From NCBI GenBank assembly GCA_012064415.1, contig SSNU01000348.1, positions 119,816-183,815 of the forward strand: DNA of 64,000 nt, in the 5' to 3' direction. The notes under the pieces are model-generated. The model had not been told where the DNA came from, searched no databases, and saw only the letters and a program-made list of their open reading frames with translations. Positions 34,707 to 46,614 of the stretch are shown in pieces (position 1 is the stretch's first letter; every line of letters begins with the position of its first letter). The stretch comes from Gyrodactylus bullatarudis. Its lineage: Eukaryota > Platyhelminthes > Monogenea > Gyrodactylidea > Gyrodactylidae. The translations under genes were made by a program, and so were the position numbers.

Positions 34707-37700
34707 AAGAGTTTTCACGATCTGAATTGTACATTTATATTTGATACTATGTCCTAATAGAAATTGCCTATCACACCTAAATGCTAAGATTTATCATCGT
34801 CTTAATCAGGAGTTATCAGAAAACCCTGGTCTAATTCGTTAATCCTTTTACAAAATTATTAATATTATTAGTATGATCAAGAAATTTACTAATTAATACA
34901 CCAATAAGTTGTAAGTTCTATTGCCTCAAAGTTTTCAATGAAATTTTCCCTTCTAAATTTTTCTCATACATCTCTGTGATGAGATTTTTTCTAAAATAAA
35001 ATAAGATGGGAGTGTATATTTTTTCATTCATCATAATTTTTTACAATGATTTTTGTATTGTTCCACTATTAGTATCATTTAACTAGTAATGGCCACTCTT
35101 AACTAAGAAATTTTATTCTCATACTATCCACCCCTTTATTAATAATAAGAATACACGCGAGAGAGTATGAATGAAAATCCTCTTTCTTCTCCTTGAACTA
35201 AACGATGGTTTCAACATAAAAGTGAGATTTGTTTATTCGAATCGACATCCACTCATCATTTGTACACATAGGCAGACGGAAAGAGGAAGAAGGTGCTCTC
35301 CAGAAATGAGAATTTCCCCAACATACGTACGTACATACAATGTCCTCTTGTGAAATGCTTACTTTTTCAAAATAAAAAAATACTTGTGAACCAACTTCCT
35401 TTTCTTTTTTTCCAATTCTAAAGAAATTTTGTTTAACTTTGAAGGAGAAGAAAAATAAAAGTTTGTCTAAAATAACAAGAAAAGTTAGTCACTCAATCAA
35501 ACTAAACTATAACTTTGCATAGTGAAAAGACATCCTTTCAGTCATTCTTAACTTTATTCCAAACTCTTTACAATCTCTTTTTATCAATTGCCTTTCATTT
35601 GTACCATTTTTCTTGAACTAATAACGGAAATCATGAGAGAAATTTTACTTCAAGAATCTCTCCTGTTTCAAAGAAAATGAGAAAAGAATTTCAACCAGGT
35701 ACATTGTTTTCTTTAACTTTATACATGCTCTCCAAATGAACGATGTATTGATATTAGAAATATCAAAATAATTTAGAGTTTTACTTGAAATTCAAATCAT
35801 CTAAAAAGTAGCCTATCGGATCATGAAACAGAAGTCACTGGGCCATTTCTATTTTTTAAGTTTTGGAAAATACAACTTTCACTACTCATTCGATAGGTAA
35901 TAAAGAACCCTGCCTTGTCTGACAAGTGCTATACTGGCTTAAAGAAAGTTGAATTTTTTGAAAACCTATTTCTCTTATAGAACTTTAAACCAATAAAACA
36001 CAAAGTATGAGAGATGATCGAAAAATGGCCCAAATTTTGATCGAGAGTTCCTGAACTAAAAACAATTTTGTAATTGCTAAGAAAGAAAATCAAATTAATA
36101 AAACTTCTCTGAGATTTTAAAGGTTGATACAACAAAATAGGACACTGAAAATTAATCCGGTTGCAAATGAAATTTCTGCATTTCAAAATTTAGAGTTTCA
36201 AGTATAGATTGGAGATGCTATAAAATTCTTGCAGAAAAATACCCAAAGCAAGCAAAAAAGTGGAATAATTGAATTCACTTTCTATTACAGTCTATTACAA
36301 AATTCTCACCTCAAACATTTAGGTCTAAGCTCTGTCATTCTGAAATAAAAATATTATTTGCTCAAAAAAAAGTTTCTTCTTCATTAACACTTAGTCATAC
36401 TGAGACAAGTGATATGTTGTATACAAAGATAAAAATATATATTTTATGTATAAAAATATAAACGTCATCTTCATAACCTTCATCAGCTCTCGACTCCCTT
36501 CACCATTCCAATTAGGTATCCCACCCCTTCAATAGCTGTAGCAGTAAAACTACTCTTACTCAGTTCTCAATGAATATGCGTTCTTGAAAAAAATTGTTGA
36601 ATAGTATTTAATAGAAAAAAAGTACTAGCTTCACAGACAAGAGATGGAAAAATTTTTTGAGGATATTTGAATTCATCTTCTGAGCTGAGAATAGTTACGA
36701 TGAGAACTTTGATATAGTGAAGATATGGAGAGTGAGTTATGAGAATTGACACATTTTGACAGAAACTGAATAAAAACGAGAATTTCATCCCACTCCTGTA
36801 ATTTACGATATGCACAATATGAACGAATTCTTGATGGGAAATAATCAAGGATAGATCATTCATTTGAGAAATTTCTTTCATCTTTCAGCTATGAGTTGAT
36901 CGCAATTCCTGAATCAATGAATCACTTGCTGAATCAAATAGGAATATAAAGAGATTTTTCAATCAAAAAATTCATGATCCGGAAAATTTCACTAATTAAA
37001 GTTCAAATCAAAAGGATTTACTACTTGAAAAAGTTTATGACAAATCTTCTCATCATAAAGATCTTGTGAAATAAATTTTAAGGTCATAGAAATTTTTAAA
37101 CATTTAATCAGTTAGTTAAATAAATTCGGTTGATATGAAGCTGGAAATCTGTAGTTATGCAGAGCATAATGACAAATAACTTTAGGGTATTGTTCCATGC
37201 CTTAATCAAAGATTGATGTTTTAACCAAGGAAAACACATTTTTGAAAATCAAAATGAAATTGTTTCATGTTCAGAAATCCCATTTTCCCTAATTTCCGTG
37301 AGAAAAATATTCTTACTAAAAGCCCTAATTTTATTCAAAATGAATTAAAAAATCTTAACTTCGTCCTTATTTGTGGTAAGATTCATTGAAAATCAAAAAT
37401 TTTTATTTTCAGTCGAGATTTTGTTTATCGAATAATCTTTAGAGGATATTTGAATTCTTGAATTCCTTCTACACCACACCACGAAGACTGTGACTTGAAT
37501 TTCGAAGATAATCACGAAGTACCTGAGGAGACCTATTGGAAGACAAACAAAACAAACCATCGGATCTCGAAGAAGCCAACCGCTACAAATCAAAGAAATT
37601 TACAAAAGATCTAATTTTTTCATCATCAACTGGTGATGATTTTTTGGAATCCAAGTTATTTTTCCTACTTTGGTCAAATGAAAAAATTTTCGGCGTTAAT

Positions 37701-38109
37701 CAAATCTCCATATTTTAGAACTTTGAGCTGAAAATTTTGAATTATCGAAATTCAAATTAATTTTAAATAGTGAAAATGATCAAGAAATTGAAATTCAACT
37801 CCCAGACAATAATGAGGTAAATATTTATATTATATTTATATGTATATGTCAGCAATTTCGAAAATAAGCATACAATAGAAAAATACTTTGCTCTGAACTT
37901 AATTTAACTAAATTTAGCTTACATACATTTTGAGTTGTTTATTTTAGAAAGATTTTGGTATCATTGAAAGTTAATATATCTTAAAATTCTTAAAATTTAT
38001 AACAGATTTCCAAATGCTGCTCTGGACCGTATTAAACATACTTTTTCCAAGGATAAATTTCGGTATGAAGACATCTTCATCAAACAGTCAGTATGATAAA
38101 TATAAAAAG
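34707..38109. other. Long AT-rich stretch without recognised genes
   Basis: Short open frames only. The section 37455-37610 is somewhat less AT-rich and open on both strands, possibly a coding scrap of a mobile element, but it could not be assigned. Confidence 0.4.
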
Positions 38110-38250
38110 CTGAACAAAGTTGGTTAGAAATTCAGATGATTCGATTTCTCACAATAATGAAGAGTTTCCCAAATTCGAATTTATTTTTGAATCTTGATCC
38201 CAAATTTTGCTTTTTGATCTCAGAAATCAACAATATATTTTTTGATTTAG
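38110..38250. repeat. Family E, left part of a copy split by PLE insertion
   Basis: AATTCAGATGATTCGATTTC, TTGAATCTTGATCCCAAATT and AGAAATCAACAATATATTTT follow the order of 23005-23150 in the palindrome at 22773-23377. The matching right end-block resumes after the PLE at 40779. Confidence 0.5.
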
Positions 38251-38298
38251 GTTCTAAACTCATTTGGAAGGTTTAGAGAACAACAAGCGTATATTTGA

Positions 38299-39342
38299 GT
38301 GCTACTCACTACGGACTGGATTGACGAACTGAGGAAAAATATCGATGAAAATGAGAAACGAAAGTCCAAATTGATTAATAAAGTAGAATCCCTCCCGCAA
38401 AATTACATTGAAAGTCTTTTTACCAACTTAAATCAAATATCAACCCTTCAAGGAGATAAGAAGAGACAGGAGATGGAGAAATCTGTTGTGAATTCCTTTG
38501 TTGATTCTCTGTTTCCTGAGAATCTTGAATCTAATGTTTTCAATTTTACTAACCTAATTTTAGATAAAGCTACCTTACAAGTGCTAAGCCTCGGACCAAA
38601 GTTTTGTATGCCGAATTTGATTAAACTCGATGTCGAAACGGACATAGGCTTTGAAAGCTTTATCAGTATGACAGAAAAATTAACAGCCACTTCTAGTCAG
38701 GACAAAGAACGTTTTAATTCCGTTGTGAAAGATGCGTGGACTCAGTTCAAGCAGAGAAATCCGGACACCCCAAAACTAAAGAAGTATCACTATGAGGCTC
38801 TGTCAAAACTCAGGGCAAATCCAAATGTTCTCCTCTGCCACCTTGACAAAGGAACCGGGATTGCACTAGTTGAAAAAACAAACTACCTAACAAAAGGGAA
38901 AATTCTCCTAGCAGATCGAAAAAGGTTTCTCCTTGTTGATGCGGTGGAATCAGAAAATCGATTGAAGGGCTTCACCAAAGCGATAAACAGAAAAATAGAG
39001 TCATTAGAACAAAGGGGATTAATCGACGTAGACGAAGCAAGCTCGATGAAAAAAAGTGATGGAGAAATAAGTCGCCTATATTTGCTTCCGAAGGTCCACA
39101 AAGAATCAGCAGAATTGATGTACAGACCAATACTTGACAAGTCGGCCAGTCCTCAACATCTTCTCGTCAAATGGTTAAACTCGAAACTGTTGCCCTTGAG
39201 GAATCAAATTTGCGAACATTCAGTATCCAACTCAAGAGATGTCGTTTCGAAGCTCAGAGATACCAGTTTTGTAGACAGCAAAATGATCTCCTTTGAAGTA
39301 ACCTCTTTATTTACGAATTTTCGTGTCAAAGAGAGTTTATAA
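38299..39342 (+). pseudogene. PLE copy 2, N-terminal region and RT up to motif A
   Basis: The frame opens after a TGA just upstream (GTG at 38299; the first in-frame ATG is near 38474, at MEKSVV). It includes SLGPKFCMPN, CHLDKGTGIALV (RT motif 1), SRLYLLPKVHKES (motif 2), YRPILDKSASPQHLLVKWL, and then SFEVTSLFTNFRV. At motif A the catalytic Asp seen in copy 1 (SFDVSSLF) is Glu, which should disable polymerisation. The frame is lost within RVKESL, where a few bases are missing compared with copy 1 (LRETVEFIKNQ). Confidence 0.75.
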
Positions 39343-39600
39343 TGAATCAAATGACTAAATATCCTTCTTTGTGTAGTATTCCGCCTCAAGTAGTAAAGGA
39401 TCTCATATATATGACGGTAATCAACATTGATTTCAAATTTGGAGGATAGTTCTACAGACAGATTGACGAAGTCGCAATTGGGAGTCCGATCGGTCCACTT
39501 CTTGCTGACATGTTTCTCGTATCCCTTGAACAGGAGCCAATGCAGCAGATAATCAGAAGTTCGATTATATATCAGATACTTCGATGATACATTCCTGTTA
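39343..39600 (+). pseudogene. PLE copy 2, RT motif B-C segment (broken)
   Basis: Translation gives MNQMTKYPSLCSIP, LIYMTVINIDFKFGG, then a stop (TAG 39447-39449), then YRQIDEVAIGSPIGPLLAD (motif B) and, after another frameshift near 39565, YIRYFDDTFLLM (motif C, FDD). Order and content match copy 1 across 13920-14190. Confidence 0.7.
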
Positions 39601-39897
39601 ATGGACAAAGACACAGATTTTAGTGAAACTAGCCAAATGTTGAATACAATCTATCCGAATGTCAAGTTCACAAATGAAACAGAGTCTGATGGAAAACTGA
39701 ATTTTCTTGATCTTGAAATCTCACGGGATGGCCCAAGTGCAGTCACGAGAATCCATCGGAAGACAATGACCCCGACACAGTTTTTGCCGTACCAGAGTAT
39801 TTCCCCAATCGAAACAAAAAAGAGTGTGGTCAGCAATGCTTATCTTAGTATTGATCGGTTGGTGTCCGCGGAATACAGGAGGAGAGATCAAAGCTGA
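39601..39897 (+). pseudogene. PLE copy 2, RT thumb segment
   Basis: Continues directly from the motif C segment. LNFLDLEISRDG corresponds to LSFLQLEVIREG of copy 1. PTQFLPYQSISPIETKKSVV and YLSIDRLVSAEY correspond to PSQFLPFYSFSPKEHKKGVV and YLNIERLVSAEF. The frame breaks after EYRRRDQS, and the protein resumes in another frame as KALLMCNGYPEKFIDKH, as expected from copy 1 (LLMRDGYPKSFIDKH). Confidence 0.7.
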
Positions 39898-39915
39898 AGG
39901 CTCTTTTGATGTGTA

Positions 39916-40338
39916 ATGGATACCCCGAAAAATTCATCGACAAGCACTCGCACCCCAAGGAGAAACAAAAGGAAGAAGACGACAACGAAAAAACCCCTGG
40001 TTCTAGTACTACCATTCAAAGGAGATGTGAGCAAGAATATTTTGACTAACAAACTGTCAAATATCACACGACGAACATTTCCTGGAAGGAAGCTCAAACT
40101 GGTCCAAAGAACATCGAAACTGATCAATGGTCGCAACAAAGATCCAATCCCGAAGTTGAAAAAGAAAGGAGTTATTTATCAGTTTACCTGTTTGTGTGGT
40201 TCTTCATATGTTGGACAGACAACCCGATGTCTTAGTGAAAGGGTGTGTCCAGAAGGAATTGGCAAGGAAATTAAGATTCAAAGGTCAGGATGTCCATATC
40301 AAGAGCAAATAGATTGCAAAAATCGGAAGAATACTTAA
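39916..40338 (+). pseudogene. PLE copy 2, GIY-YIG endonuclease
   Basis: The first 40 or so residues (KNSSTSTRTPRRNKRKKTTT) are an out-of-frame reading. From about residue 50 the true frame is in register: TRRTFPGRKLKLVQRTSKLI, NGRNKDPIPKLKKKGVIYQF and CLCGSSYVGQTTRCLSERV. GVIY and YVG are the GIY-YIG signatures and the SERV Arg is in place. After SERV the sequence departs from copy 1, and a stop follows. This domain would nick the target DNA for insertion. Confidence 0.75.
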
Positions 40339-40374
40339 CCGAGATACTGGCAACCCCACCCAATCTTCGAAACT

Positions 40375-40557
40375 GGTAAGGATATTGAAACCAATGAGAC
40401 GTTAGCAACAGCTGATAATCACCAAACACCAGTTCAATCTACAGCCCCAGCAAAATGTGAAACTAACGAGAAGCCATCAGCAGTTGATAATCAAATCATC
40501 AGCCAACCTATAATTAGTGAAAAGGGAGAGAAGAAAAACTGTTCGACAACAAAATGA
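40375..40557 (+). pseudogene. PLE copy 2, C-terminal tail
   Basis: Open frame reading TGKDIETNETLATADNHQT, later NEKPSAVDNQIISQPIISEK, ending NCSTTK and TGA. It is low complexity, Asn/Thr/Glu-rich. The nucleotide sequence from about 40480 is repeated on the minus strand in the deleted PLE at 29946-30261, showing that it belongs to the element. Confidence 0.5.
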
Positions 40558-40778
40558 AAGAGAAAGAGACACAGTGGGCAGTTACAGATTGACGGTTTTC
40601 TAATAAGACAAAAGTAACCAAAAAGCCGAGGACAATGGATCAAACCTCCCCCCTCCCTATTGCACTAGAGTGAATAAGAAAATGAACCAATGGAAGGTCC
40701 TCAATTGATTATGATAATTAGTATTTAAATGTTACCGGGGTAGAGTCATAGGATTCAAGAAATTCTTAACTATAATGT

Positions 40779-40815
40779 TAAAAACAGTAAATTCTCATCT
40801 TCATATCAACTCTAC
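40779..40815. repeat. Family E, right end-block beyond the PLE
   Basis: AAAAACAGTAAATTCTCATC and TTCATATCAACT match the family end-block at 23332-23370. Together with 38110-38250 this places PLE copy 2 inside a family E copy. Confidence 0.5.
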
Positions 40816-41269
40816 AGTATCAGTTACAGAATGACATGCACCAATGAAAGAAATTATTCAAATTGAATGATCCTATTTTAAGAAAATAAATTAGTCTATT
40901 ACTTAATTTGATCAAATTCTTTTGTTCATACTAAAAGGACATTGAATTACCACAATAGAGATAAATGATTCCTTTCCAATGAGCAAGTGGACACTTTGCA
41001 TAGTGGGAATAATTTGTCTGATAAAATTCTGCAATTTCTTTGCTTGAGGTTATAAATGCTTTTTCCAATTCATAGAATTGTCAAATTTCAGTAGTGTCCG
41101 TTAAATCGAACTAATCTCATGAGAGAATTTTCCCAGATGCTTGGGGCATTGGGAAGCGAGAGAAACTTGACACACGACTCGATAACCTTTTTTGGAAATT
41201 TGATAGTAACGAAAATAATTAAACTTTAGAAAACAATCCATTACAACATGATAATTATCATATAATAAT
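40816..41269. other. AT-rich non-coding stretch
   Basis: Nothing recognised. Confidence 0.4.
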
Positions 41270-41950
41270 ACTGTTTTTAGGTTCTTTTTTGAATTTAGGT
41301 TTATTTTAAATTTTTTTGCATCTATTGAAAATGGCGAGCTGTTTCATGTGACCCAATTTTGGGTATTATTGCGTAATCCATTGCGATTAGAGTAGAGTAG
41401 TGAGTAAATTAGAGTCAGAGTTTTTTTTATTCTTTCCTCAGCCTTGAACAGTTTTTAGATAATTTTAGGTCAGAGAGAACCTTCGTACTGTCTGTTATCA
41501 TGCATTTACGAACATAAATAATTTCTTAACTACAGTTTTGTAGTGGTCATGGAAATCAAATTTCCATGAATAAGAACCCCAAGGTCTTTTTGACCCATTC
41601 TTTAGTTTCTATTCTTTAGTTCTAATGTTCGCAGATGTAAATGTCCAGATCAAAATTTATTGTTTCATCAGGTATTGTATAGAATGACTTATTAATACAA
41701 ACTTTTTCAGTTTATTAATTATAGATGATAATTGAGAGTTGATGACACTGCAGTCGTAGGTATTGTTGAAATGAAAAAAACTATTTTGAATTCGTCGGTT
41801 TATATGAAGATTGAGTTTCAACTAAAACAATATTAAAAAGTAGTGCACTGACTCTTGATCCTTGAGGGATTCCAAAGCAGATTTAAAAGCTATCGTTAAA
41901 TTTATTACATGGAATTACACTATTGAATAATTTTCTTAATTCTTACTAAA
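41270..41950 (-). pseudogene. Decayed LINE relic (RT motifs B onward)
   Basis: Minus-strand translation gives, in order, CFGIPQGSRVSALLFNIVLV (RT motif B, about 41875-41815), a decayed YADD region, NKSFYTIPDETINFDLDIYI (about 41680-41625), KRPWGSYSWKFDFHDHYKTV (about 41600-41550), a later YSNRNGLRNNTQ (about 41385-41355) and KPKFKKEPKN (about 41300-41275). Each block has its counterpart, in the same order, in the plus-strand LINE at 18076-19023 (GVPQGSRVGPLLFNI, TKSFYTTPNEM, DFTDHYK, VNSNRQGLRYNIPE, IKFKKELKN). Many frameshifts and stops are present. It is the same subfamily, in a second insertion. Confidence 0.7.
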
Positions 41951-43629
41951 TCTCTGACAAATGTTTAAAAAAATCTTCCATGCTAACTCAGAAAGAAAAT
42001 AAAATCCAGATCACATCAGAAGATATATGAGAGTCTTTCATGTATAAAAATTTTTCCCCTGATTAATAATAACTAAAGGCTAGATTAATTCGTTAATGCC
42101 TTCTTTGAATTGTATATTGATATTTGATCCATGCATAAAAATGTTTCTCTCATTCATGATAAAAACCTTTCTCGTCAGAGTGTATCATTTCTTCTTTCAA
42201 ATGGAAAGTTTCCTATCCTCCTTTGATGAAATGTTTTTTCCCGTTTCTAGCACTTCATCTGAGAATGAAGGAAAACTAAATAAATAAATAGAAACTAAAC
42301 TATGATAAAAGACTCCCCCTGTATTTTTATTCTCTCACTCAAGGCTATATCTGAACGTAAAATTTCTTTCCCTCAAGATCATATCATATTCAAATGTATT
42401 CTATTTGATCTCTTGAAAGGAAACAACTCTGCCTTTTCTCTTTGTAAATAAATTCATCTTTATGATTGAGTTATCGTGATATCTGTCCGATTTTCTTGTG
42501 AAAAAATCCAGACAAATTCGAATAGTATTGACATGGTTCATAAAATTTAGAACTCAAGTATCTTCAAAAAGACACAATTAGAATTTGAGAAGCCTAACTT
42601 TATGTAAAAGTTTTAATCTGTAGAAAAAAAATCTAAAATTTATCAATCACTGATTTTCCTAGCAAGTAGTCATCAAATTTTTCGAGACCAATAAACGTGA
42701 AGCATAATTGAAAACCTCCTCTCTGATATTTTGCCGTGATCATGTCTAATAATTATCTTAAAATTCCCTAAAGTACTTTGTTGCCATATGTATGCCAAAT
42801 TATATGTCTGAAACATTTGATATACGGGAATTGTTCGTAAAACTATTGGATTGTGCCCAAAAATTTTCTAGCTGAGGGAAAATTATTTAGTATTTTATGC
42901 AGTACTCTTGCCAATTATGTTCATTTCTCGGAAAGCACATGTTTTGTTGATAGTTTTTTCTCTTTTACTATCCCAATCTAAATGGATGATAAAAAAGAAG
43001 AAACCAGTTTCATTATTTTAGAACTGAAAAATCATAAAATTACTGAAATCGCTCTGAATCTTTATCTAACTGGAAACAACTTTTGATCTCAAACTATTTT
43101 CTTCTGGTTTCAAACTTTGATCAATTAGAGCTTTATTGCATAAGCTCAAAAAAAGGCTTTCTATCAAATTTTATGAAATTAAAATATTCTATTGAAATAT
43201 CTGAAAATTAAATCCTTTCTAAATAAATGAGATCACAATTATTTTTGGTTCATAAATATAAAAGAGCAATCAATAAGATTGCTTTTGATTGAAATTTGAA
43301 TAAAATTCCATTATTTTTAAATTCATCAGACTGACCGATTCATTTCCCAACAAAAAAGACAATACACTTGATTAGAATATTATTTTTCTATGGTTTGAAC
43401 AATATGGTATTATTCTTTGAAACTTTAAATAATTAATCAAAACAAAGTTTTAGCTATACTATCTTAGTGGTCATGAAGGATTTCGTTAAATTAAATTAAA
43501 GTTCAAAACAGAGAATATTTTGGCTCATTTACATTTTATTTTTAAATGGAGCTGATCTAACCAAAAAACTCTTAGAAAGAGTAACGCTACTTCTCAACAG
43601 CAGGACCAGAGTGTAACCTCACTTATCTA
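41951..43629. other. AT-rich non-coding stretch
   Basis: Nothing recognised. The open frame at 42096-42287 has no family motif. Confidence 0.45.
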
Positions 43630-43692
43630 ATTTTTCCCAAATATCACTATTTAAAAGCCTCAAATCTTCAAAATCAACTAAAAATTTTGTGT
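43630..43692. repeat. Family E fragment
   Basis: AAATATCACTATTTAAAAGC and CAAATCTTCAAAATCAACTA parallel the block ATATCATCACTTAACTGC...CTTCGAAATCGATAAA at 23105-23145. Confidence 0.4.
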
Positions 43693-43865
43693 TTCTTCAA
43701 TGGCTAGTCAGCTAGAACGCTCGGAGAAAGAGTCAGGGAACATTTGTACTCAAAACATAACAGTGCGGTACAGAGTTATCTTTAGGAAATGGGGCATGTT
43801 AAACTTCAAAATCTATCTACCAAGTCTATCCAAAGCCCCCTTTTCGTGTGAGAGAATCTATGCTG
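43693..43865 (+). pseudogene. PLE fragment 3 (GIY-YIG tail)
   Basis: Translation across frames gives a GERVREHLYSKHNSAVQSYL reading, then MGHVKLQNLSTKSIQSPLF. These correspond to RERVNEHLRPKHNSAVQNHL and TGHLANEGSFSILYQVDQSL of PLE copy 1. Only the last part of the endonuclease region remains, with stops. It sits between a family E fragment and a family A arm. Confidence 0.65.
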
Positions 43866-43887
43866 AACAGCGCGGAAAGTCACAACA

Positions 43888-43965
43888 TAGTAGACTTGGA
43901 CGAAATTTTCCAAAATTACTTAAATAGCCCATCGATATGATGAATTTAATCTTCAAGTATTATAA
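43888..43965. mobile_element. Family A, single arm
   Basis: TAGTAGACTTGGACGAAATT, then CAAAATTACTTAAATAGCCC and ATCGATATGATGAATTTAAT, match the outer arm of family A (compare 28308 and 3212). The rest of the element is gone. Confidence 0.55.
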
Positions 43966-45966
43966 CGTTTATCATTGATAAATTATCAGTTTTAATTTTT
44001 TTAACAACTTTTCGGTTGTATACTTTGAAAAATACTTGTTTTCTGGCTATCTGGAGAAAAATATTGAGTTCTCGTTAACATATCAATCAACTAGCTTTAC
44101 TCTTTTGAAATTTTTTTATGTATTTTGCAGTACCAAATTTATATTTATTATCACAGAATTATTATTATTCAAAAGCTGAAATTTATATTGTGAAAACAAA
44201 ATCATTCTGTATAAATGTTTCGCCATTAGATATTTACATCAATATCCATTAAAGATCTTTGGTGAGATCATGGATTTCATCTGTATTCCTTTGTGTTTTT
44301 AGCCTTCTATTCAAGCTAGACAATAAAGGATTAAGAGTCTGCTTTATTCTTTATTAAACATTAAAAAGTAAAATTAATCCACGCTTTATTCAGTACAAGT
44401 ATTTTTTTCCCCAATCAACTTGGATATTCTCTTTTAGATCGGAATTCAAAAATTCAAAATATCTAGAATAAGGCTTATAAAATAAAGTTATTTTTCGATG
44501 AATTTCGGAAATAATAATTTGTTTCCTATAATTTTAAAAACGGTATTAGTATGAATTTTTTTTGATACGGTTTCCAAAAATTCTACAGAAAATTTTCAGA
44601 CCTTGATGAAAATAATTTTAAAAGATTCAATTAATTTTCACAAAATTCCTTCAAGTTCAGCTGTTCCTTTGAATATAAACAAGCTGAATAAGGACCCGTT
44701 ATTTTTAGTTATATAATCTTTTCAGCCGAAAATATGGTCATGAAATGGTTAAGCAGTTGATTTAAAACATGTCTTATTCAAATTTTGAGAAAACCATTAT
44801 CAAAACTTACCTTTGACACGGTATTTGTGAAATATGAATCAATTCCTTCGCTTAAACCCGAACTAATAAATCAACTTATAATCTCTCTGTAACACTCAAT
44901 TAGAATTAGGATTTCAAAAAATTCTCTCATCTCAAAAAAGTTCTGAATGAAAAGTTTTTGATTTTTGTAAGAACCATAAATTCTCATCCTCGTATCAAAT
45001 AGATTTAGTTTTATTCACCATTTATCAATAATGAAAGCATAAATTTAGACAAGGGGTTCAACAACTAAAAAAGTCTAATTCTATGTGACCTTTCTGTAAG
45101 TAGACTCTTGGTGACTGATATGTTTATATAAAAAGAAGAAGTCGGAAATAATTGAATTCTCCAAAGTTTGATATTTATCTACGAATTGGTGACCTCATGG
45201 GAATAAAAGAAACAATGTAAAAATACACCAACTCTTTTCATCTCTTTTTAATATTTGTTTAAAAATATAGTTTTATTTTAAATAGAGATGAAACAAAAAA
45301 TGTTTGCCTACTTTTTTATGTCAACCATTTTTCAATTCTCTCTAACCATGAAATTTTTGTTGATATGTTCAGATCTAATTAATATGAGGAAGAGGGGGTG
45401 TAGGATTCTTTATTTGACCTATAGAATTGAAATTCTACTCCAAAGTGTAGTCATAATTTTCTTCATTCAAAATGATGTATGGCAAAAAAAGTACAAGGAT
45501 GAATCACATTAATTTTGGCTCAAAGAAGAAAAGAATATCGAATCATGAAAGAAAAGGTGTGTCATCAGAGAAATAATTATCGAAATTATGCAGAAATTTT
45601 TGGTTCTCTCCTCATTTTACCTCTCAATCTCTTGATCTTACATATTCTGATTCAATTAGAAATATTATCTTACCTTTATCATCTTTTCCCTCCATTTATA
45701 AAACAAGGAATATGCATGGTATCATAGTCTTTTTGGGATGCTTTTCGTATACGGAATGTCAATTAAATATGCCTCGTATCAAACAAAAGCTTTGTTTTAT
45801 TTACAGTGTCGAATAATAATATTATTTTTATTGATTGATATAAATATTGCCGATATATGTAGTATTTGGAAATCGTTTTTGCCTCATGTGTTTAGGGAGT
45901 CACTTTTTACTGTATTGAAATTTAATAATTGCAGTCATGATTAGTCCTCTCTGTGCAGGATGATAT
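43966..45966. other. AT-rich stretch with family E traces
   Basis: Family E-like end-blocks occur at 44044-44095 (TATCTGGAGAAAAATATTGA) and 44960-45000 (AAATTCTCATCCTCGTATCA). No gene recognised. The open frames between 45288 and 45944 have noise-like composition. Confidence 0.4.
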
Positions 45967-46112
45967 TTATTTTGCAATAATGGTTACAATCTTGTAAAAT
46001 CTGTTTTTTTACTTGACTATAGTAAATAAAAATACTGAATGAAAAAACTTATAGACAGATTTTACAAGATTGTAACCATAATTGCTAAATAAATCATTCA
46101 GCACACCGTAAA
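45967..46112. repeat. Hairpin repeat, family D, copy 2
   Basis: Arms TGGTTACAATCTTGTAAAAT (45981) and ATTTTACAAGATTGTAACCA (46060) are perfect complements, separated by about 60 bases. The right part, including GAATGAAAAAACTTATAGAC and CATTCAGCACACC, resembles 395-475. Confidence 0.6.
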
Positions 46113-46390
46113 TGATTTATGTTATCAGGAAGGTCTCATGAAGCCTTACCTCTAGATTTTTTGAGCTTCGATTTTATTTTAATTATTAGATTTCATTATT
46201 TTCTTTACCTAGTTTTATCTTTCTGTAAAATCAAAAAATTATTAAATAAATATTTTCATAAGAGATAGTCCAAGCAATATTCAAATTTCTTGTCATAAGC
46301 TGGAATCGGATAAATCGGAACAAAATTAAGATGAGACAAAAAAATCTTGGCTGATTCTTTAAACTGTATTTCATGATCCAAATTCTCAGA

Positions 46391-46614
46391 TTAACACTTT
46401 CGCTGCCGATGGACATATATGTCCATTTTCCAATTTTTAAAAATCTTCATAACTCTACCAGTTTGATAGGTTTCTGGATCAATTAAAGTTAAAATTGAAG
46501 CCCACAATGTGAACTTGCATTAGAAATATTTTTGGCCGAATAACTTGGTATCTTCATAGCTAAATTTTGATTTTTATAAAAATTATGAAATAGTCTCGGC
46601 ACTGAAAGGGTTAA
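46391..46614. mobile_element. piggyBac-type MITE, family C (224 bp)
   Basis: TTAA at both ends. Terminal inverted repeats are TTAACACTTTCGCTGCCGA on the left and TCGGCACTGAAAGGGTTAA on the right (about 16 of 19 paired). TTAA duplication and CCCTTT-type ends are characteristic of piggyBac-superfamily elements. A small palindrome GGACATATATGTCC lies just inside the left end. No coding capacity. Confidence 0.75.

Larger units (their letters stand above)
38251..40748 (+). mobile_element. Penelope-like retroelement (PLE), copy 2
   Basis: The 5' end carries the pLTR arm (GTTCTAAACTCATTTGGAAG to about 38302), directly followed by the coding region with RT and GIY-YIG motifs. The 3' end reaches ACCGGGGTAGAGTC, which is the start of the terminal hammerhead-like segment, and then stops matching. 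The distal inverted arm is therefore missing. At least three frameshifts, one internal stop (39447-39449) and a motif A substitution show that it is dead. It is flanked on both sides by parts of one family E repeat, marking it as the younger insertion. Confidence 0.8.

Noticed and set aside
37393..37718. Opposing open frames in a less AT-rich patch
   Set aside because: Both strands are open over the same bases and neither protein is recognisable. Possibly a transposon scrap, but not supportable.
45288..45944. Three consecutive plus-strand frames of about 70 codons
   Set aside because: They do not join into one readable protein and show no family features.
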